Source: Janthinobacterium sp. J1-1 (GTDB lineage: Bacteria > Pseudomonadota > Gammaproteobacteria > Burkholderiales > Burkholderiaceae_D). From it: a stretch of DNA of 64,000 bases. The position numbers and the translations under genes were made by a program. The stretch is from positions 558,001 through 622,000 of the forward strand of contig NZ_CP132339.1 of assembly GCF_030944405.1 (NCBI RefSeq), written 5' to 3'. The notes beneath the pieces were generated by a model. That model did no database searches and had not been told where the DNA came from. It saw nothing but the letters and a program-made list of their open reading frames with translations. How positions within the stretch are numbered: position 1 is the stretch's first letter; the number at the start of each line of letters is the position of its first letter. Positions 1 through 8,664 of the stretch are shown here, in pieces.

Positions 1-3
1 GTC

Positions 4-186
4 ATGAATACCTTCCTGTCGGCAGTACAGCAATTTGTCAAGGATGAGGATGGCATTACGGCAATCGAATACGGCCTGATTGCGGCCCTGATGGCAACTG
101 CCATCACGGCCGGTTTCTTGCTGATCAAGACCAACCTGCTGTCTGTCCTCACCGAAATTTCGAGCAATCTGGTGTTGACGCCTTAA
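4..186 (+). CDS. flp: Flp family type IVb pilin
   Basis: This is the major pilin subunit of the Tad (tight adherence) pilus, polymerised at the inner membrane and extruded through the RcpA secretin. The 60-residue product is typical of Flp pilins. It has a short charged leader ending in Asp-Gly, then ITAIEY, which gives the conserved Glu at +5 and Tyr at +6 after the expected cleavage following Gly, and then one hydrophobic helix. The start is only 3 bases into the window, so its ribosome-binding site and promoter are not visible. The prepilin peptidase gene follows after a strong terminator. Family assignment is secure. Confidence 0.93.
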   Translation: MNTFLSAVQQFVKDEDGITAIEYGLIAALMATAITAGFLLIKTNLLSVLTEISSNLVLTP

Positions 187-193
187 GCGGGTG

Positions 194-225
194 CCCGCCG
201 CCGGGCAACCGGTGGCGGGTTTTTT
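194..225 (+). terminator. Intrinsic terminator after flp
   Basis: An 11-bp GC-rich stem (194-204 with 209-219, one G-T pair) closes on a GCAA tetraloop and is followed directly by six T residues (220-225). It lies between the pilin stop codon and tadV. It would end most transcripts after the pilin gene while letting some read through into the assembly genes, giving far more pilin than machinery. The structure is seen directly; the dosage role is inferred. Confidence 0.85.
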
Positions 226-240
226 GACGGGAGCTTTCTC

Positions 241-774
241 ATGTCCACAAGCGTGCTGTGCGACCTGCTGCTGCTGGTCTTCGTGACGGCCGCCGCCGTC
301 AGCGATCTGATCCGCCGCAAGATTCCCAACCGGCTGGTACTGGCGGGCCTGCTGGCCGCGTTCTGCCTGCATGGCTGGCTGGCGGCGCCATCCTGGCCAT
401 GGAACAGCCTGGGCGGCATGGCCACCGGTTTCTTCCTGTTTTTACCTCTGTATTTGCTGCGCGGCATGGCCGCCGGCGACGTCAAGCTGATCGCCATGGT
501 GGGTGCCTTTGCCGGCCCCTGGCCGACGCTGCTGATCTGCTTTGCCACGTTCGTGCTCGGTGGCCTGATGGCCTTGTTGATCGTGATCTGGCAAGGCAGC
601 TGGCGTGCCTGCTGGCGCAATCTGCGCCAGTTGCTGTGGCCGCTGATGGTGCGCACCGCCGGCCTGGCGCTGGCGCCGTCGCCGCCCGCAAGCCAGCCCA
701 GCGTCGGCAACATGCCGTATGGCCTGGCGATCGCGCTGGGCGCGTTGCTGGTACAGGGACGAAATTATTTCTGA
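241..774 (+). CDS. tadV: Prepilin peptidase, A24 family (TadV/CpaA)
   Basis: This is an inner-membrane aspartic protease that removes the leader of Flp and of the TadE/TadF-type pseudopilins. The 177-residue protein is almost wholly hydrophobic. It carries the two catalytic aspartates of the family: Asp22 in SDLIRRKIPN and Asp80 in the GDVK motif. It lacks the N-terminal methylase domain of the larger PilD/GspO peptidases, as is usual for TadV. GGGAG (229-233) lies about 7 bases before the ATG. It is the first assembly gene after the flp terminator. Confidence 0.92.
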   Translation: MSTSVLCDLLLLVFVTAAAVSDLIRRKIPNRLVLAGLLAAFCLHGWLAAPSWPWNSLGGMATGFFLFLPLYLLRGMAAGDVKLIAMVGAFAGPWPTLLICFATFVLGGLMALLIVIWQGSWRACWRNLRQLLWPLMVRTAGLALAPSPPASQPSVGNMPYGLAIALGALLVQGRNYF

Positions 775-867
775 AACGGATCATTGCTTCGAATCAATGT
801 CGCTCTGAAGTTGCTCGCTAGAATGAAATTCTGCCTTTCGCAAGCTGGCCACGTTGGGAGAAATCGC

Positions 868-2235
868 ATGACCGAAGTCGATTATTACACTGCCGAGACC
901 AGCCGTCCGGCCGATGCGGCGCTGATGCCGCCCTTGCCGCCGCAGCCGAAAAGCCTGCACGAGACGGGACTGGAGCGCCAGCTGGTGGTGGAACTGATCG
1001 CCAAGGCCATGCTGGTGGGCGGCAAGAGCCATTTGTCGGTGCTCACCACGCGGCTGCGGCTGTCGATCAATGTGCTGCGCGAAGTGCTGGACTTCATGGT
1101 TGGCGAGCAACTGGCCGAAGTGGCCTGGCGTGGCGAATCCGAGATCGACGTGCAATATCAGCTGACGGGCGCCGGCAAGCAGCATGCCGCGGGTTTCATG
1201 GCGCGCTGCGCCTACCTGGGCGCGGCCCCGGTCACTTTGGCCGCGTACCGCGCCATGGTGGCGCGCCAGTCCTGGCGGGCGCAGGAGCAGCGCGTGGCCA
1301 GCGACGACCTGGCGGTGGTGCTGGGCGGCGCCCACGCCGGGCCGGGCCTGCTCGACACCATCGGCGCGGCCCTGCATTCCGGGCGTTCGCTGTTGCTGTA
1401 TGGTCCGCCAGGCAGCGGCAAGTCCGCGCTGGCGCTGCAACTGGGCAAGTTGCTGCATGGCCTGGTGGCGGTGCCGCATGCCGTGGTGGCCGGGCGCGAC
1501 ATCATTTCCCTGTATGACCCGGCGGTGCACCTGCCGCCGGCACCGCATGGCAACCATGCGCGCCAGGCGCTCGAGCGCCGCAGCACCGATATCCGCTGGG
1601 TGCTGTGCCAGCGTCCCGTGATCCAGGTGGGCGCCGAGCTTGACGCCGGCATGCTGGAACTGCGCCATGACGAAGGTGGTGGCTGCTACCAGGCGCCGCC
1701 CCATGTGCGCGCCAACAATGGCATGCTGATCATCGACGACCTGGGCTGCCAGCGCCTGCCGGCGCCCCAATTGCTGACGCGGCTGATGCCGCCGGCCGCC
1801 TGCGGCCTCGATCAACTGGGCCTGCGTGGCGGCGCCAGCATCGGCATGCCATTCGACACTGCCCTGGTGCTGGCCACCAACCTGGCGCCGGCCGGCCTGT
1901 TTGACGCCGCGTTGCTGCGCCGCATCGGCTACAAGGTGCGGATCGGGCCGCTGGGCGAGAGCGCCTACCGCGTGCTGTTCCGCCAGCAATGCCGCGCCAC
2001 CGGCATCGCCTTCGACGAGCAAGTGCTGCACCATTTGCTGCGCCAGCTGCATGGCGCCAGCGGACGGCCGCTGCTGGCCAGCACGCCGCGTGAATTGCTG
2101 GACCGCATCGCCGACTTTGCCGGCTTTGCCGGCAGCGAAGCGCAATTGACGGTGGCCACGCTGGAGCAGGCCTGGAGCAGTCTGTTTGCCGGCTGCGACG
2201 CGCAGGACGCCGTGCTCGACGAGAGCATCGCATGA
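868..2235 (+). CDS. Winged-helix/AAA+ ATPase of the Tad locus
   Basis: This predicted 455-residue cytoplasmic ATPase has no clear counterpart among the classical Tad proteins. An N-terminal segment (about residues 30-130) reads as a winged-helix-like domain with a block of the type YQLTxxGKxxA. An AAA+ module follows, with Walker A GPPGSGKS near residue 179, Walker B LIIDDLG near residue 288 and a sensor-like ATNL about 40 residues later. The start at 868 is preferred because GGGAG (856-860) precedes it; an in-frame ATG-less extension reaches back to 784. The gene overlaps the next by 4 bases (ATGA), so it belongs to the tad operon. Its job is unknown; it could remodel or regulate the pilus machine. 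Confidence 0.8.
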   Translation: MTEVDYYTAETSRPADAALMPPLPPQPKSLHETGLERQLVVELIAKAMLVGGKSHLSVLTTRLRLSINVLREVLDFMVGEQLAEVAWRGESEIDVQYQLTGAGKQHAAGFMARCAYLGAAPVTLAAYRAMVARQSWRAQEQRVASDDLAVVLGGAHAGPGLLDTIGAALHSGRSLLLYGPPGSGKSALALQLGKLLHGLVAVPHAVVAGRDIISLYDPAVHLPPAPHGNHARQALERRSTDIRWVLCQRPVIQVGAELDAGMLELRHDEGGGCYQAPPHVRANNGMLIIDDLGCQRLPAPQLLTRLMPPAACGLDQLGLRGGASIGMPFDTALVLATNLAPAGLFDAALLRRIGYKVRIGPLGESAYRVLFRQQCRATGIAFDEQVLHHLLRQLHGASGRPLLASTPRELLDRIADFAGFAGSEAQLTVATLEQAWSSLFAGCDAQDAVLDESIA

Positions 2236-3092
2236 AAAACCGCCGCGCACTGGTGATGATGGGGCTGGCCATCTTGCTGGGCTTGCTGGCGGTGCTGCTG
2301 GCCTCGCACTGGCTCTTGCGTCAGAGTCCTGCCGGCAAGGGCAGGATCGTGGTCGCCGCGGCCGACGTCAACCTGGGCCAGCGCCTGAGCCCGGACATGC
2401 TGCGGCTGGCCGAATGGCCGGCGGAAAGCCTGCCGGAAGGCGCGCTGCAAGACCCCCTGAAACTGTCGGGCCGGGTGCTGAAAAGCAGCGTGCTGCGCGG
2501 CGAACCGCTGAGCGAGGCGAAGCTGGCGCCGGCCGGCACCCTGGGTGGCCTGTCGGCCCTGATCACGGAAGGGCGGCGCGCCATCACCGTGCGCGTCAAT
2601 GACGTGATCGGCGTGGCCGGCTTTGCCTTGCCTGGCAATTATGTCGACATCATCGTCAGCACGCAGCAGGATGCGGGCGACCGCACCTATCCGCAAAGCC
2701 GCAATATTTCCAAGATCGTGCTCGAACGCATCCTGGTGCTGGCGGTGGCGCAGGAGGTGGGGCGCGACGAAACCAAGCCGCGCGTGGTCAATGCGGTGAC
2801 CCTGGAAGTGACGCCGGCGCAAGCGGAAAACCTGGACCTGGCGCGCAGCGTGGGCAGCTTGTCGCTGGTCTTGCGCAACCAGGTCGATCCGCAGCCGGGC
2901 GTCACCGGCGGCGCCACCAAATTGACCCTGCTGGGCGCGCCGTCGCCCGAGCCGGCGGCCGCGCCACCGGTGGCCGCCGCGCCGCCCGCTGCCGTCAAGC
3001 CGGCCGCGCCGCGCCGCGTGGCGGCGGTGGCGCCGCCACGGCATTGCAGCGGCCTGATCGACGGCACGCGCGCCTCGCGCGAGTGCTTCTAG
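2232..3092 (+). CDS. cpaB: Flp pilus assembly protein RcpC/CpaB
   Basis: This periplasmic protein, anchored by one N-terminal transmembrane helix (about residues 8-30), is thought to work with the secretin in the Tad pilus. After the anchor comes a SAF-type domain (VVAAADVNLGQRLSPDML, then LRGEPLSEAKL) followed by the RcpC-like block with GFALPGNYVDIIVS. The tail from about residue 240 is Ala/Pro-rich and low complexity. It starts inside the stop of the preceding ATPase gene (ATGA) and is followed 30 bases later by the secretin gene. The 286-residue length fits the family. Confidence 0.9.
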   Translation: MKNRRALVMMGLAILLGLLAVLLASHWLLRQSPAGKGRIVVAAADVNLGQRLSPDMLRLAEWPAESLPEGALQDPLKLSGRVLKSSVLRGEPLSEAKLAPAGTLGGLSALITEGRRAITVRVNDVIGVAGFALPGNYVDIIVSTQQDAGDRTYPQSRNISKIVLERILVLAVAQEVGRDETKPRVVNAVTLEVTPAQAENLDLARSVGSLSLVLRNQVDPQPGVTGGATKLTLLGAPSPEPAAAPPVAAAPPAAVKPAAPRRVAAVAPPRHCSGLIDGTRASRECF

Positions 3093-3122
3093 CCGCCCGC
3101 CCCCAACCATGGATATCTTGCT

Positions 3123-4562
3123 ATGAAACGCGCCCTGCCGATCTTGTGCCCGATCTTGCTGCTGTCGGCGGCGCCACCGCCGGCCGCCGCCGACAGCGCG
3201 CCGCGCTGCGGCGGCGCTGCCGCCACACCCGGCCACCTGCAACTCGAGGTCGGCAAGTCGAGCATGTTGCGCCTGCCCGAGCCGGTGCTGCAGCGCAGCG
3301 TCGGCAATCCTGCGGTGGCGCAAGCCATGCTGGTGGCGCCGGACACGCTGTATGTGGTGGGCGCCGACATCGGCAGCACCAACATGATTATCCAGGGCAA
3401 GAGTGGCGTGTGCAGCGTGGTCAATGTCACCGTCAGCATGGACCCGGCAGGCTTGCGCGCGACCCTGGCCGAACTGATACCGGAAGAAAAAGGCATCCGC
3501 GTCACGGCCGCCGCCGATACCCTGGTGCTGTCGGGCACGGTGCAGGATGCGGACGCGGTGCTGCGCGCCGTCGAGCTGGCGCAAGCCCATGTGCGGCGCG
3601 CCACCACCCCGCTGGCGCTGCCCAGGCCGGCCGATGGCGCCGCGCCGGCCATCCCGGCGGCGGCGGGCGCGGGCGGGGCCGCCAGCCGCATCATCAACAT
3701 GCTCAACGTCAGTGCGCCGCAGCAAGTGATGCTGGCGGTGCAGATCGCCGAAGTCTCGAAGTCGCTGCTGGAACGGCTCGAAGTGGGCGCCACCTTGCGC
3801 TTTGCCTCGGGCAGCTGGGCCACCACCTTGCTGTCGAATTTCCTCACCGGCGCGGCCAATGGCCTGCTCGACCTGCGCAAGTCGAACGGCCAGCAGCTGA
3901 CCATCGAAGCGCAGAAACAGGATGGCCTGGTGCGCATCCTGGCCGAACCGACCGTGATGGCGATCAGCGGCCAGGAGGGCAGCTTTCTCGCCGGCGGCAA
4001 GATTTTCATTCCGGTCGGCCAGGACAACAACAAGATCACGCTGGAAGAGCGCGAGTATGGCGTGGGCCTGCGCTTCACGCCGACCGTGCTGTCGGGCGGA
4101 CGCATCAACCTGAAGGTGGCGCCGGAAGTGTCGGAGCTGTCGCGCGAAGGGGTGGGCATTTCCAGCGCCGGCGTCAGCGGCCGCTCCATCCTGCCGGTAA
4201 TCACCACGCGGCGCGCTTCGACCACGGTGCAACTGTACGACGGCCAGAGCTATGCGATTGGCGGCCTGATCAAGAATAACCAGGTCAGCAACGTCACCGG
4301 CCTGCCCTGGCTCAGCGAGCTGCCCATCCTCGGTGCGCTGTTTCGCAGCACGGATTTCCAGCACGACCGCACCGAGCTGCTGTTCGTCATCACGGCCCAC
4401 CTGGTCAAGCCGCTGCCGCCCGCCGGCGCAACTTTGCCGACGGCGCAGCTGGCGCCGCCATCGCGGATGGATCTGATGTTGAACGGCAAGATGGAAGGCG
4501 CGCCGCCGCCGCTGTCCGTGCCCGCCGCGCCGCCCACGGTGGGTGGCTTCGAATTGCAATAA
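3123..4562 (+). CDS. cpaC: Tad pilus secretin RcpA/CpaC
   Basis: This is the outer-membrane secretin through which the Flp pilus leaves the cell. A cleavable signal peptide covers about residues 1-24. An N-terminal pilus-and-secretion domain (KSSMLRLPEPVLQRSVGNP), a BON-like segment (LVLSGTVQDADAVLRAVELA) and the C-terminal secretin core follow; the core contains VMAISGQEGSFLAGG, EYGVGLRFTPTV and the PWLSELPILGALFRS signature. At 479 residues it has the normal length. No pilotin-dependent S-domain is evident. The small lipoprotein encoded just downstream may assist its outer-membrane assembly. Confidence 0.93.
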   Translation: MKRALPILCPILLLSAAPPPAAADSAPRCGGAAATPGHLQLEVGKSSMLRLPEPVLQRSVGNPAVAQAMLVAPDTLYVVGADIGSTNMIIQGKSGVCSVVNVTVSMDPAGLRATLAELIPEEKGIRVTAAADTLVLSGTVQDADAVLRAVELAQAHVRRATTPLALPRPADGAAPAIPAAAGAGGAASRIINMLNVSAPQQVMLAVQIAEVSKSLLERLEVGATLRFASGSWATTLLSNFLTGAANGLLDLRKSNGQQLTIEAQKQDGLVRILAEPTVMAISGQEGSFLAGGKIFIPVGQDNNKITLEEREYGVGLRFTPTVLSGGRINLKVAPEVSELSREGVGISSAGVSGRSILPVITTRRASTTVQLYDGQSYAIGGLIKNNQVSNVTGLPWLSELPILGALFRSTDFQHDRTELLFVITAHLVKPLPPAGATLPTAQLAPPSRMDLMLNGKMEGAPPPLSVPAAPPTVGGFELQ

Positions 4563-4578
4563 GCCAGGGAGCCATGCC

Positions 4579-4908
4579 ATGCGATCGATTTCACTCACCT
4601 TGACACGGCCCTCGGCACGGCTGGCGTGGCTGGCGCGCATGGCATTACTGGCGCCGCTGCTGCAGTTGGCCGGCTGCAGCAGCGGCAGCACGCCGCGCTT
4701 CGACGCGCGCTTCGGCGAGGCCACGCGCCTGGCCATGGCGCAGCAGGTACTGGACCCGGCCGCCGCCGGCAATACCACGCCGGCCAACGGCCTGGACGGC
4801 GCCAGCGCGCGTGCCGTGATGGAGCGCTACCGCGCCTCGTTTGCCGAGCCGAACGGGCAAGTACCGCCGCCGGTGACCTTCATGCTGGGAGGCGGCGGTG
4901 GAAAATAG
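4579..4908 (+). CDS. Small CpaD-like lipoprotein of the Tad locus
   Basis: This 109-residue lipoprotein has a basic, hydrophobic signal peptide ending in the lipobox LAGC (Cys at about residue 32). The mature part is very short. It contains a block, FGEATRLAMAQQVLDP ... DGASARAVMERYRAS, that resembles the C-terminal portion of the Tad lipoprotein CpaD (FGxAxxxNLAxxxxDP ... YR). I therefore read it as a minimal CpaD analogue, possibly a secretin pilot or partner. The start at 4579 has AGGGA 8 bases upstream. Its end overlaps the next gene by 11 bases. The CpaD link is by eye and is not certain. Confidence 0.7.
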   Translation: MRSISLTLTRPSARLAWLARMALLAPLLQLAGCSSGSTPRFDARFGEATRLAMAQQVLDPAAAGNTTPANGLDGASARAVMERYRASFAEPNGQVPPPVTFMLGGGGGK

Positions 4909-6346
4909 AAGCCAGCTTCAGCACCAGCGGGGGGCGATGCTGATCATGTTTTCCATCCTGCTGATCGTGGTGCTGGGGTTTATCGGCCTGGCGCTCGACG
5001 TCGGTCAGGTCATCGGCCGCAAGACCGAATTGCAGAACCTGGCCGACAATGCGGCGCTGGCGGCCGCCCCCGAACTGGTGGGCACGGCCGCCGGGCTGGC
5101 CAATGCCGTCAACAAGGCAAAAGCCAGCGCGGCCGGCCAAAGCCTGTACCGGCGCCGCATGCAGGGCGCGCTGCTGTCCGACGACAGCATCCGCTTTGCC
5201 AGCGCGGCCGATGCGCCAGCCGGTGCATGGCATGCCGCCGGCGCCGTGCCCGACCCGGCCAGGGCGTTGTTCGTGCGGGTCGACACGCGCGACAACCTGC
5301 CGGCGCTGGGGCAGGTGACGACGGCGTTCCTGGGCGCCTGGTCGCCGGCCCTGCGCACGCTCGACACCAGCGGGCGCGCGGTGGCGGGCCGCAGCAGCCT
5401 GCGCATCACGCCGCTGGCGATCTGTGCGCTGTCGGCGGCGCCGGCGTCCTTGCGCACCAATCCGGGGCCGCCCGAGCGCCGCGAAGCGCTGGAATTCGGT
5501 TTTCGGCGCGGCGTGGCCTACAACCTGTTCAACCTGAATCCGCATGGGGCCGCGCCCGAGCATTTCTTGCTCAATCCGCTGGGTCCGCTGGGCGCCATCG
5601 GATCCTCCGCGCAATTGAGCGACGCCAGCGTCGAGCCCTTTATTTGCAGCGGCAGCGTGCTGCACACGGCGATTGGCGCCACGCCCATCCATGTGCACCG
5701 GCCGTTTCCCACCGCGCTGTGGCCAGCCTTCAATGCACGCTTCAACCAATATGGCGCCAACCGCTGCAACCCCGTGACGGCGCCGCCCGATACGAATATC
5801 CGCGCCTTTCCGAATGCCTTGTCGAACTGGTGGATGAACGTGCCGTCCGGCTCGAACGCGGTGGCCAGCGGTGGCACCCCCTTGCTGACGGTGGCCGACC
5901 TGCCGCCGCTGGCCGCCGGCACGCCCGCCAGCATTGCGCCCGCCAGCTACGGGCCGCTGTGGTCGTTTGCCAAGGCGGTGCAATATGCCGATCCCAAGCC
6001 GGCCGGCGACTACACGGCCTTTCCCAACAGCGCCTGGGCCAGCCTGTATCCGGGCCTGCCCGCGGCGCCGGCCAGCAACAGCTTTTATCCTGCCAGCGGC
6101 ACGCCGTATGGTTCGTCCGCTTTCCTGACGGCGCCCGTCGGCAATGCGGGCGTGGCGCAGCGCCGCGTGCTGCATATCGCCCTGCTGGCCTGCCCCCTGC
6201 CGGTCGGCAGCGACGTGCTGGCCAACGTGCTGGGCATCGGCCGGTTTTTCATGACGGCGCCCGCCAGCGCCAGCGTATTGAGCGGTGAATTTGCCGGCAT
6301 GGCCGACGAACTGGCGCTGGGCGGCCCGGCGGAGCTGCTGCGATGA
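4898..6346 (+). CDS. tadG: TadG-like pilus assembly protein with Tad domain
   Basis: This 482-residue minor-pilin-like protein begins with the TadG/Tad module: a short basic leader (QHQRGAML), a hydrophobic helix (IMFSILLIVVLGFIGLALDVG) and the following amphipathic helix RKTELQNLADNAALAAA. A long extracytoplasmic region without recognised domains follows; no von Willebrand A domain was seen. Such proteins are thought to help pilus assembly or surface anchoring. The gene overlaps both neighbours (11 bases upstream, ATGA downstream), showing tight translational coupling. Confidence 0.85.
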   Translation: MENRSQLQHQRGAMLIMFSILLIVVLGFIGLALDVGQVIGRKTELQNLADNAALAAAPELVGTAAGLANAVNKAKASAAGQSLYRRRMQGALLSDDSIRFASAADAPAGAWHAAGAVPDPARALFVRVDTRDNLPALGQVTTAFLGAWSPALRTLDTSGRAVAGRSSLRITPLAICALSAAPASLRTNPGPPERREALEFGFRRGVAYNLFNLNPHGAAPEHFLLNPLGPLGAIGSSAQLSDASVEPFICSGSVLHTAIGATPIHVHRPFPTALWPAFNARFNQYGANRCNPVTAPPDTNIRAFPNALSNWWMNVPSGSNAVASGGTPLLTVADLPPLAAGTPASIAPASYGPLWSFAKAVQYADPKPAGDYTAFPNSAWASLYPGLPAAPASNSFYPASGTPYGSSAFLTAPVGNAGVAQRRVLHIALLACPLPVGSDVLANVLGIGRFFMTAPASASVLSGEFAGMADELALGGPAELLR

Positions 6347-6831
6347 GGCGCCATGTCCCGTGCCGCGCCAGCCGCCGCCAGAAGGGCGTGGCGGCGATCG
6401 AACTGGCGCTGATCATGCTGTTTTTCATGGGCCTGTTGCCGGTGGTGCTGCTGTTCGGACGCGCCCTGTTCATGTACACGATGGTGCAAAAAAGCGCGCA
6501 GGACGCGGCGCGCTACATGGCCACCTTGCCGCTGCAGCAGATGACGAATGATGTCCCTGCCACCCAGGCCGCCGCGTTTGCCACGCAGCTGGTGCAGCAG
6601 GCGCTGGCCGAGACGGGGCCGGTGCTCAATGCCAGCCGTATCCGCGTCGAATGCGTATACATCGATGGCGGCTATCCCTGCGGCTCCTATCCCACGCGGC
6701 CGCTGCAGGTCAGCGTGAAGTTTGTCGCCCAGCTGCCGATCGCTTTCCTGCCCGACCTGACCTTGCGCTGGCTGCCGCAGATGGCGCCGATTTCATTGCA
6801 TGCCAACGCGGTGCTGCGCTATGCGAACTGA
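6343..6831 (+). CDS. tadE: TadE-like minor pseudopilin
   Basis: This 162-residue TadE-family protein carries a basic leader ending in KG, then VAAIELALIMLFFMGLLPVVLLFGRA, so Glu falls at +5 after the expected TadV cleavage site. The next helix, YTMVQKSAQDAARYMATLP, is typical of the family. It probably acts as a minor pseudopilin in Flp assembly at the inner membrane. It starts within the stop of tadG (ATGA) and overlaps the start of the next TadE-like gene. Confidence 0.87.
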   Translation: MRRHVPCRASRRQKGVAAIELALIMLFFMGLLPVVLLFGRALFMYTMVQKSAQDAARYMATLPLQQMTNDVPATQAAAFATQLVQQALAETGPVLNASRIRVECVYIDGGYPCGSYPTRPLQVSVKFVAQLPIAFLPDLTLRWLPQMAPISLHANAVLRYAN

Positions 6832-7435
6832 GGCCACACATGCGCGCCGCCGGCGCGAAGGCGGCGTGTTTGCCGTCGAATTCGCCATGCTGGCGACGCT
6901 GTTTTTCATTTTCCTGTTTGCGCTGCTGGAAGTGGCGCGCGCCGTCTACCTGTGGAACCTGGTGCCGGAAATGACCCGGCGCGCCGCGCGCGCCGCCGCC
7001 GTCACCGACTTCAGCAATGCCGGCGCGGTGCAGGCGGTGCGCGAGCAGGCCGTCCTGCGTTCGGCGCCCGGCCGCCTGCCGCTGGGCGGCGCCATCAGCG
7101 ACGCGTATGTGCGCATCGATTACTTGTCGCAGTCGTCCGGTGGCGGCGGCGTGCCGGCGGCGCTGCCGGTTGGCGTGATGCCGGCTTGTCCGCAACGCAA
7201 CCGCATCAACTGCCTGGACAATCCGCACGGCGCCAGCTGCATCCGTTTCGTGCGGGCGCAGCTGTGCCTGCCCGGCACGGGTGGCAGTTGCGAGCGGGTG
7301 CCCTACCGGCCGATCCTGCCGCTGCTGGAGATGCTGTTCCCTTCGGGCGCGCAGGCGGTGCGCCTGCCCAGCGGCGTCACGCTGGCGGTGGCCGAGTCGC
7401 TCGGCTACCAGGACAACCCCGCCTTTTGCCCTTGA
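6821..7435 (+). CDS. tadF: TadE/TadF-like minor pseudopilin
   Basis: This is a second TadE-type pseudopilin, 204 residues from the preferred ATG at 6821, which overlaps the upstream stop by 11 bases; another in-frame ATG lies at 6800. The basic leader ends in EGG, then VFAVEFAMLATLFFIFLFALLEVARA supplies the +5 Glu and the membrane helix. The segment PEMTRRAARAAAVTDFS follows. Its position after tadE suggests the TadF role. The C-terminal half contains several cysteines (for example in NRINCLDNPHGASC), which could form disulfides outside the cytoplasm. Confidence 0.82.
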   Translation: MRTEATHARRRREGGVFAVEFAMLATLFFIFLFALLEVARAVYLWNLVPEMTRRAARAAAVTDFSNAGAVQAVREQAVLRSAPGRLPLGGAISDAYVRIDYLSQSSGGGGVPAALPVGVMPACPQRNRINCLDNPHGASCIRFVRAQLCLPGTGGSCERVPYRPILPLLEMLFPSGAQAVRLPSGVTLAVAESLGYQDNPAFCP

Positions 7436-7473
7436 TCGCCGGACCGCCGTACCGTTATCTCTAAGGAAGTGCA

Positions 7474-8643
7474 ATGAGAGCCTTGATGATTAGCCGTGAC
7501 ATCCCGCTGCACGATGAAATCGCCGCCCAGGGCGCGGCGCGCATGCCGGTGCTGCGCATCCTGGAGCGCCGCAGCGGCTTGCGCGACGCCGTCGACCGCA
7601 TGTTGTCCGAGGCGCCCGAACTGGTGATCGTCGACGCCAGCGGCATCGACGCCGACGAGGCCGACCTGCTCGAACGCCTGGCGCGCCAGTATCCGGCGGC
7701 CGTGTTGATGCTGCTCACGCGCGGCCAGCAGCAGGATGTGCTGATCCGCGCCATGCGCGCCGGCATGCGTGAAGTGCTGCAGCTGCCCCTGGTGCACAAG
7801 GCCTTCCACGAAGCGATGGACCGGGTCGATATCCAGGCCGGCGTGACGCAAATGCGCGACGGCAAGGTGCTGGCGTTTATCTCCTGCAAGGGCGGCAGCG
7901 GCGCCACCTTCTTGTCGACCAACTTTGCCTACGCGCTGGCCGCGCTGGCCGGCTGCAAGGTGCTGCTGATCGACCTGCACGGCCAGTTCGGCGACGCCAC
8001 CCTGTATGTCTCGGACCAGAAACCGGCCATGACCTTGTCCGATATCTGCGCCCAGATCTCGCGCATGGACGGCGCCTTTCTCGCGTCCTGCCTGGTGCAT
8101 GTGACGCCGAACTTCGGCGTGCTGGCGGCGGCCGACGACCCTGCCCACAAGGTCGACATGCAGCCCGAGCACATGGACCGCATCCTGGCCGTGGCGCGCC
8201 AGCACTACGACTACATCGTGCTCGACGTGGGGCGCCAGATCGATGCGCTGTCGCTGCGCGCGCTCGACAGCGCCGACGCCATCTACCCGGTGCTGCAGCT
8301 GGCGCTGCCGGACATCCGCGACGGGCGCCGCCTGCTCGACATCTTCCGCTCGCTCGGCTATCCGGGCGAACGGCTGCGGCTGATCGTCAACCGCTACGAA
8401 AAGGGCGGCCGCTTGCGCCTGGCCGACCTGGAGCAGGCGCTGGGCGCGGCCGTGGTGCACACGGTGCCGAACGATTACCTGGCGGCCACCGACTCGGTCA
8501 ACCAGGGCATCCCGCTGCTGCAGCTGTCGCGCACCAGCGCGGTGGCGCGCAGCCTGGCCGACCTGGTGGAACAAGTAACAAAGCGCCGCGTGACGGAAAG
8601 CCGCGGCCTGTTCGACCGCCTGTTCAGCCGCAGCGATACCTGA
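7474..8643 (+). CDS. tadZ: TadZ/CpaE family ParA-like ATPase
   Basis: This cytoplasmic MinD/ParA-type protein places the Tad pilus, usually at a cell pole. The N-terminal part (about residues 1-130) looks like an atypical receiver domain (LVIVDASGIDADEADLLERL). The ATPase domain follows, with the deviant Walker A CKGGSGATFLSTN starting near residue 138, then VLLIDLHGQFGDATLYV and a C-terminal IVNRYEKGGRL motif. At 389 residues it is normal for CpaE. AAGGAAG (7463-7469) gives a good ribosome-binding site. It precedes the motor gene tadA, as in other tad loci. Confidence 0.9.
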   Translation: MRALMISRDIPLHDEIAAQGAARMPVLRILERRSGLRDAVDRMLSEAPELVIVDASGIDADEADLLERLARQYPAAVLMLLTRGQQQDVLIRAMRAGMREVLQLPLVHKAFHEAMDRVDIQAGVTQMRDGKVLAFISCKGGSGATFLSTNFAYALAALAGCKVLLIDLHGQFGDATLYVSDQKPAMTLSDICAQISRMDGAFLASCLVHVTPNFGVLAAADDPAHKVDMQPEHMDRILAVARQHYDYIVLDVGRQIDALSLRALDSADAIYPVLQLALPDIRDGRRLLDIFRSLGYPGERLRLIVNRYEKGGRLRLADLEQALGAAVVHTVPNDYLAATDSVNQGIPLLQLSRTSAVARSLADLVEQVTKRRVTESRGLFDRLFSRSDT

Positions 8644-8664
8644 CCAACCATCAAGGGAGACGAG

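Noticed and set aside
1965..4787. Long minus-strand open frame across cpaB and cpaC
   Set aside because: Shadow of GC-rich codons; composition is not protein-like and the plus strand encodes recognised Tad proteins.
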